The position numbers were made by a program, and so were the translations under genes. From Synanceia verrucosa (lineage: Eukaryota; Chordata; Actinopteri; Perciformes; Synanceiidae), in contig CM056561.1 of NCBI GenBank assembly GCA_029721515.1, forward strand, positions 19,450,635 to 19,514,634: a stretch of 64,000 nucleotides of DNA, written 5' to 3'. Below, piece by piece: positions 58,901-64,000 of the stretch; position 1 is the stretch's first letter; each line of letters begins with the position of its first letter. The notes under the pieces are model-generated. The model saw only the letters and a program-made list of their open reading frames with translations, searched no databases and was not told the origin of the DNA.

Positions 58901-60847
58901 CACAGGCACTAGGCCTACTTGTGCTCACCCCTCCTAACACAAGGGCATATTCAAACAGAAGCGAGGCTGTTTGTGTGTGTGTGCATGTCTTTGACCATTT
59001 TAATGAGCACCTTTAAAATCTGCCCTTTGGCGCCTTCTGTACAAATGCAGCCACCATCCAGGTTTTTGTATTCTCACATAAACCTCTGTAATTTTTTTTA
59101 CGAGGGTAAGCAGTGAAAATCAATTTGGCTGCGTCACACGTGTCAAGTTGTGTGTATACAAGTCGTTTGGCAGTGGTGTGTTATTGAGGGGCATCCGCTG
59201 TGTTACAATGTCCTCATATCTGCTAGAAAGGAGTGACCTTGAGGGAAACAAAGCGGCGCCACATTAGCACTGTGAGTACGAACACTATTTGTCTTTGCCT
59301 GTCTCTTCACACTATCTGTGTACTCATCATGTGTTTGCACCTCTTTGCTTTTCTGCCTCCTTACAGCTTGCAGCAGGATAGAAAGCTCTCTTGTGTCCCA
59401 AATGAATCCACAGCCGACATATACCCAAGCATGGCAACTGATTTCTTGCTACATAAAGAGGTGGCTAGAGGGAAAAGAAAGTATTTTCTGAGGTCAGTAT
59501 TCAGACTGAGGCTCGCCTCCCCAAGACTGCATATCCAATTTCCTCACCTCTACCTCAGGTCGAGCCAGGAGCAGGGAGACATTAGTGCTGTCCTCTCTGG
59601 TGAGAATAGCCACCGCCTCCTCTCTGTCCTGGATGTCCACTCCGTTTATCTGGGAGAGAAAGAAGAGAGTCAAACTGAGCCAAGACCCTTTACACCACAG
59701 CCTAGATCCAATTAGATCATTCCACTCAGGAAATAGCCAGGGAAAAAGAAATCAGTCTCTCGCTTAATAGCATAAGTAATGATATTCATCCTCTTCTGAA
59801 AGAATTGAGAGCAAATACTGCACTATTAGCAGTTTCCTTTAATAAATGAATGAGGCTGAATAAAAAGGGACTTGACTCCAGCTCTACTGGCGGTTTCAAG
59901 ACTTCACTTTCATGTAAAAAGCAGTTGCTGTGAAGAATATTATTGACAACATTATGGGAAAGCTATACCTGTAGTATTCTGTCTCCCTTGCGGATGCGTC
60001 CATCTATTGCAGCAATACTGTTTGGGTTCACCTGAGGCAGAAATTAAGGATTTGTTTATGGGTGTGAATAAATGGAAACAATTAAGTGAAAATGTGATCA
60101 ATAACATCATCTTCACCTCTCCTACATATATTCCCAGGTCCTCCTCGTCATCGGTTCTGTAACACACAGTCAGCCCGAGCTTATCCTGCTGACGAGACTT
60201 GTACAACTCGACCTCCTGAAAAAAAGGGTGAGGGTGTCAGACAGAAGGAGGTGAGGCAGCTTCCTGTGTCTGAGTTTGAGCAGCTTTCACCTCATATTCC
60301 AGCTCGTCCTGCCTGTCCACTTCATGTTGGGTGATGTCAAAGTAGTCAGTGGGGTCGTAGTAAACAGGCTCTATAAAGCTGAGAAGAACAATATTCGGGA
60401 CATAATATTTCAGTAATTAGGGCAGCTTCAGACTTTGTGTGAACAGAATGTAATGGACGAGACCCAAAGACAGCAGATGAGCTCTTTTCTGACAGTTGGA
60501 CAGGCTGCAGAGGCCTATTATTCTACTCCCACTCACAGTTCATTGAATAGATATGGCTCCAGCAATGGCGGCAGTGGAGGGGATGGTGGAGGGTCGGGTG
60601 GGGGTGGAGCTCCACAGGGATGCTGGCTGTTCTTGCCCAGAGTTAACATATGCTGAAAGCTGATGTCCGTTTGGGTGCAGCTGTCCACGCAGTCAGCCAT
60701 GCCCATGGTCACCGGCACTGACCCTCCAGGTGCTCCTGCTGGGCATGTACGTCTGCGGCCCCCCCGCCTCAGCATGTTGGACAGCACGGGGTCCCGTATG
60801 TCCAGGGTGGGATCCCCGGAAAGACGGGACAGCTCCTTTCCATTCAC
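55951..60847 (-). CDS. pdzd4: PDZ domain-containing protein 4
   Basis: Minus-strand exons in transcript order: 60847-60537, 60378-60291, 60215-60117, 60031-59969, 59649-59554, 57978-55951 (stop TGA at 55953-55951). Phases join and give 894 residues from VNGKELSRLSGDPTLD; a first exon of roughly 20 residues is missing. The start resembles the end of a lost first PDZ domain, followed by SCTQTDISFQHML. One full PDZ follows: DKLGLTVCYRTDDEEDLGIY, NPNSIAAIDGRIRKGDRI, INGVDIQDREEAVAI. The last exon has LSNSQELDSGVGRTDESTR, a coiled-coil stretch near HEMALLEEELRHLEFKCRN, the basic block WKVKIRSDGSRYVAKRPVRD, and the C-terminal PDZ ligand SVTTV. The family includes RING-bearing PDZRN3 and PDZRN4; PDZD4 lacks the RING. 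The shared wording with human PDZD4 (EESSEHDLLGD, NPLLSVTTV) supports it. PDZD4 is reported at the cell cortex. Confidence 0.93.
57979..59553 (-). other. pdzd4: pdzd4 intron
   Basis: This intron separates the large last exon from the exon encoding the end of the PDZ domain. No exon was recognised on either strand. A phrase CCTCCACTAGATGGAGTCAG near 58336 resembles fragments of abundant fish repeats. Confidence 0.65.
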
Positions 60848-61077
60848 CTGGATGACACATATCAAACAGTGGAGGAGTAGGAGGAGGAGAGGAAGTTGAA
60901 TTAATGGAGAGCTCATGCAGGAATAAAGATAAAGACACCAGGTGGGAAAGGGACATTTTTCTAAATCTAGTTTTGTAGGGAAACAACAAAGAACAGACAA
61001 AGGTGAGGAAAGTGAGTAATAAACGTGTCAATAGTGAAACAATCAACTAGTTTGATACTGACAGGAGGAGCAGGAAG

Positions 61078-61552
61078 GCAGTGGTGGAAAGTGCTCAACT
61101 ACACTTTTGTAATGTACTTGAGTATTTCCATTTTATGCTTCTGCTCCAGTGGTTTCCAAACTTTTTCACATTTTTAAAGAAAGTGTAGTCATGAAAGAGA
61201 TAAGAAAAGATAGAACTTAATAATAATACTCCTGAAGAAAATGATTAAGTATATAAGAATTTATATTAATACAAGTGCCTGTGTATTAACAATAAAAGAA
61301 CAATAAAGGGTACATTTCGTAAAATTTTAACTAAAATAGAAAATGAAGTGAGTGTATACGGTATAGTATATTGAAGTAGTAAAAAGTAGTGTGATACTGC
61401 ATTTTGTCATTGTTGAATTAAAGTGAAAATAGAGTATTCCTGTTGGAAGACTTGGAAAACCACTGCTCTTCTCTATTACTCTAGAGTATTGTAAGTATTG
61501 TACTTTTTACTCATTTACTTCATTTATTTGACAGCTACTTTGCAAATTAAAG
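61078..61552. repeat. Abundant fish repeat split by another insertion
   Basis: The left part (61078-61146: AGTGGTGGAAAGTGCTCAAC then TTGAGTATTTCCATTTTATG) and the right part (about 61486-61552: TTGTACTTTTTACTC and TTATTTGACAGCTACTTTGC) match, from memory, the two halves of a very common fish repeat. About 320 unrelated bases separate them. Confidence 0.5.
61147..61465. mobile_element. hAT-like non-autonomous element nested in a repeat
   Basis: The ends CAGTGGTTTCCAAACTTTTT and CTTGGAAAACCACTG are inverted repeats of about 15 bases with one or two mismatches. CAGTGGTT-type termini are typical of hAT elements. No coding frame is present. An exact 8-bp target duplication is not evident. Confidence 0.5.
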
Positions 61553-63900
61553 GCTGTGCACATGCACACAGGTGTTTTCAATCACAGTGTAATGAGGGAG
61601 ATGCCATCAAGTGGAAACACCTGTGTGGGTGGCCTATGACTATTAACTCTGGTGTTCCCACTTATTCCACCACTGCAAGAAAAGAGGACTACATGATGGA
61701 CAGAGGGACATGTGAAAGCAGTTTTATGGAACAGACAAGGTTAGTTCACATAGAGCTGCCTCACAAAAACAGGAGGGAACTACAGCTACACACACCTGAA
61801 GAAAAAAAGACTGAGGTTGTGTTAGTCAGTAGAAAACTAGAAAGGTGCATAGCAGAGTGTATTTAAACCGTCACATGGCTGATAGTGTTTCTACAGGCAC
61901 ATGTAGACAAAAAACAGACAGAACAGACACCAGGCAGCAGAGCAGAAAGCTTCATACTGAGACCTTTAAACGGCCGTCAGCGTCAAAAGAGCACAACATG
62001 TTGTTCATGTTTCCCTTCTGTGGAGAGATGGAAAGAAAGCAGGAAACATGGTGGAGTTAGAAAGCATTTGAAACTGAACAGATGGAAAATGGCATGGTCT
62101 TCCCAGAGGTGGAAAAGCATACATTGTATTCAAGTTAACAGTCACAGAGATAAAACATCAGTTTTGCGCTCTGTGGTCCTCCTGAATTTTCCTCTATAAA
62201 ACACTTTTCTCTTTTTGAGTGAATCTGAAGTGGTTTCTCTCTGCAAATATATTAAAATAATAAAACTTATTTCTATCCTGCAGAAACTAGTCCCGTTCTT
62301 CCTTCTTTTTGGCTGAAGGGAAATTTGTTCTGCTGTGTAATGCTTAGGCAATTTGATTTGGAGAACTAAAATCCCTCTGACTAAAACACACAGTCTTTTT
62401 GATGATTTATCTCTCTCTACTTGTTCAGTTAAAGAGTCCTCATATATAGGCCACAGTATAAAGAGAAGCATCACAATGTGTGCCGAGTCTTTCTAGTATT
62501 GTTAAAAGTTGGTTCATGTGGCGGTATGATACGAACCATCACGACTCGTTCGTTCAGCAGACAGATTCATTATTGAAAATATATACTGAGAATGAATCAA
62601 AACTGGGATTTTACTTCAAGACTAGTCACCCAAAACATTCCAGGTCAAATCAAACAGGACTTCCTGCAAACCTAAAGAAGAAAGATACATCCAGTATTCA
62701 TCACTGTTTTGAATTATGTGGCTCCATGCACAATGTTGTCTCACCAAATTATGTTCATAATTATATAGGTTGCTATGAAATGTGGTGCAGACATTAATGG
62801 TTCACAGAGGAAAACTAATTATGTTTCAATCAGTCTTGACTGGACTTAATGCTAATTGACAATGTTAGCACACTAGTATACTGAATTACTATGATAGTAA
62901 ACATGGCAGGTATTGTACCTTTAGCTTATATAGCTTTAATATAGCAGCGAACAACTATTTGTCCTGTAATGCTGCAGTTGCACTGTTAACTGCTAGCAGG
63001 CAGCTCATCTGTCTCCATGTTGAGAGCTGTGTAGAGGCAACAGATACTCAGAATTCTGTAATGAGCACTTTTTAAAAAAATAATCATTTAAATGAACACA
63101 TGAGACAAATTGAATTGTCTTGATTTCGTTGCTGAAGGCAGACGGTGACATGATGAAGCTCGCAGGCAGTCTCTGACACAGACGGCCTTTGTAGAGCGTC
63201 GTCATTCATGCTGCTCTCAGTCACTGACCTTGGCCGTCTGCGACTCGGCACATCTTTACCTCCCTGCTTCATTCTCTCGCTCCCTCTCTCCTCTCTAGTC
63301 CCTTTCCAGTAATTGCATGTCACATCAATGTTCCCCTGTGCAGCCAAGCACAAAACTTTCTTGCCACATTCATCCTCTGCTCCCTTTGGTTCACCACCAC
63401 CACACCCTTCTGGCCTATCTTTTCTGCTTTGCATTGTGTTTTCCATGCTCACATTCATTTCCCTCTCTGTTTTCTCTCTCTCCATCCCTCTCCTCTTTCT
63501 TCTCTCTCCTGTTTTCTCCAGACTCTTATGGTTTTCTTTTCGCTGTGCTGCCTCAGCAGTCTTTTCTACTCTGTCCCTTCCCCTGGTGATGACAACTGGT
63601 CCTCTGCCTCCTACACTCCCCTATTTCCATCCATCTCAGCCAGTCCATCTCCTTGTGTGTGTGTTTGCCCTTCCTCACACTAATGCTGCTTCATAAATCT
63701 CGCTGTCTCTCTTAATGAGCCTCTTCACATAGAGACAAATAAGATGTGTCCTCCCTGCAAGGCCTAGTGGTGATGAAAAATGTGTACTGTTTTTTTTCCA
63801 TGTTAGATTAGAGGAAACACATCTTAATATGCCTCACCACACTGCATTTTTTTAAGTCATTCTCACCATGTGATTTTTTTTTTCTTTTCTTTCCAAACAG

Positions 63901-64000
63901 GAAGTTCTATTGTTTCATTGCTCTGTGCTTGTGACCACACGGCTCAGCTCGCCAAGATCAGAGAGAGGCTTTTAGGCAACAGCTTCATGGTCATGAGTGA
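63901..64000 (+). other. Possible partial exon of an unrecognised gene
   Basis: A long T-rich tract ending CCAAACAG (63900) precedes 100 bases open to the window edge in one frame, reading SSIVSLLCACDHTAQLAKIR then ERLLGNSFMVMS. The strong acceptor and ordinary protein composition suggest a real exon on the + strand, running against pdzd4. I do not recognise the protein, and the stretch is too short to exclude chance. Confidence 0.35.

Larger units (their letters stand above)
60848..63900. other. pdzd4 5' intron or flank
   Basis: The acceptor upstream of VNGKE (CATCCAG on the minus strand) shows that pdzd4 continues to the right. I looked for a minus-strand exon encoding the short MGCN-type N-terminus known from mammals and did not find it. 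The stretch holds a nested repeat (61078-61552). A pyrimidine-rich + strand tract near 63860-63900 leads into a possible exon. Confidence 0.5.

Noticed and set aside
55951..60847. Calling the minus-strand gene pdzrn3 or pdzrn4
   Set aside because: Wording of conserved blocks (EESSEHDLLGD, DDEEDLGIYVGEV, NPLLSVTTV) fits PDZD4 better, and only one full PDZ and no RING are seen.
61498..61866. A 122-codon + strand frame
   Set aside because: It begins within a repeat, has no recognised similarity and lacks splice or start context.

Overview
The window is nuclear DNA of a vertebrate, most likely a teleost fish. The genes are split by GT-AG introns, the encoded proteins are clear vertebrate orthologues, and the introns hold repeats typical of fish (a Tc1-like transposon, small inverted-repeat elements, a tRNA-like SINE, CA and TA microsatellites). 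All assignments come from reading the sequence and from remembered family knowledge; no database search was run.

Four genes fill the window. (1) magix-like, + strand, about 1.42-6.7 kb: the 3' part of a MAGI-family PDZ scaffold gene whose 5' part lies left of the window. (2) iqsec2, + strand, coding 9,556-33,965: an ARF guanine nucleotide exchange factor with an N-terminal coiled coil, IQ motif, Sec7 and PH domains, and a C-terminal PDZ-binding tail. (3) kdm5c, + strand, coding 38,946-52,662: a JmjC histone H3K4 demethylase. I could trace 27 coding exons with continuous reading phase, giving 1,568 residues. (4) pdzd4, - strand, coding 55,951-60,847: a PDZ protein of the PDZRN3/PDZRN4 family without a RING. 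It converges on kdm5c, and its first short coding exon was not found. A further + strand exon of an unrecognised gene may begin at 63,901.

Human MAGIX, IQSEC2, KDM5C and PDZD4 all lie on the X chromosome (Xp11.23, Xp11.22, Xp11.22 and Xq28), so this 64 kb looks like a compact fish counterpart of a dispersed human X-linked set. Three of the four products relate to synaptic PDZ scaffolding: two PDZ proteins, and an ARF-GEF ending in a PDZ ligand. The fourth is a chromatin regulator linked, like IQSEC2, to X-linked intellectual disability in humans.

Non-coding stretches hold 3' UTRs (4.7-6.7, 34-36.2, 52.7-53.7 and probably 53.8-55.95 kb), CpG-rich promoter candidates (8.2-8.6 and 37.0-37.7 kb), long iqsec2 introns (10.0-27.0 kb) containing a nearly intact Tc1-like transposon and candidate alternative exons, and several inverted-repeat elements. 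The points most worth a second look are the candidate alternative first exon of iqsec2 at 26,638, a possible truncated iqsec2 transcript ending near 21.5 kb, and a set of SUMO-consensus and SUMO-interacting motifs in kdm5c.
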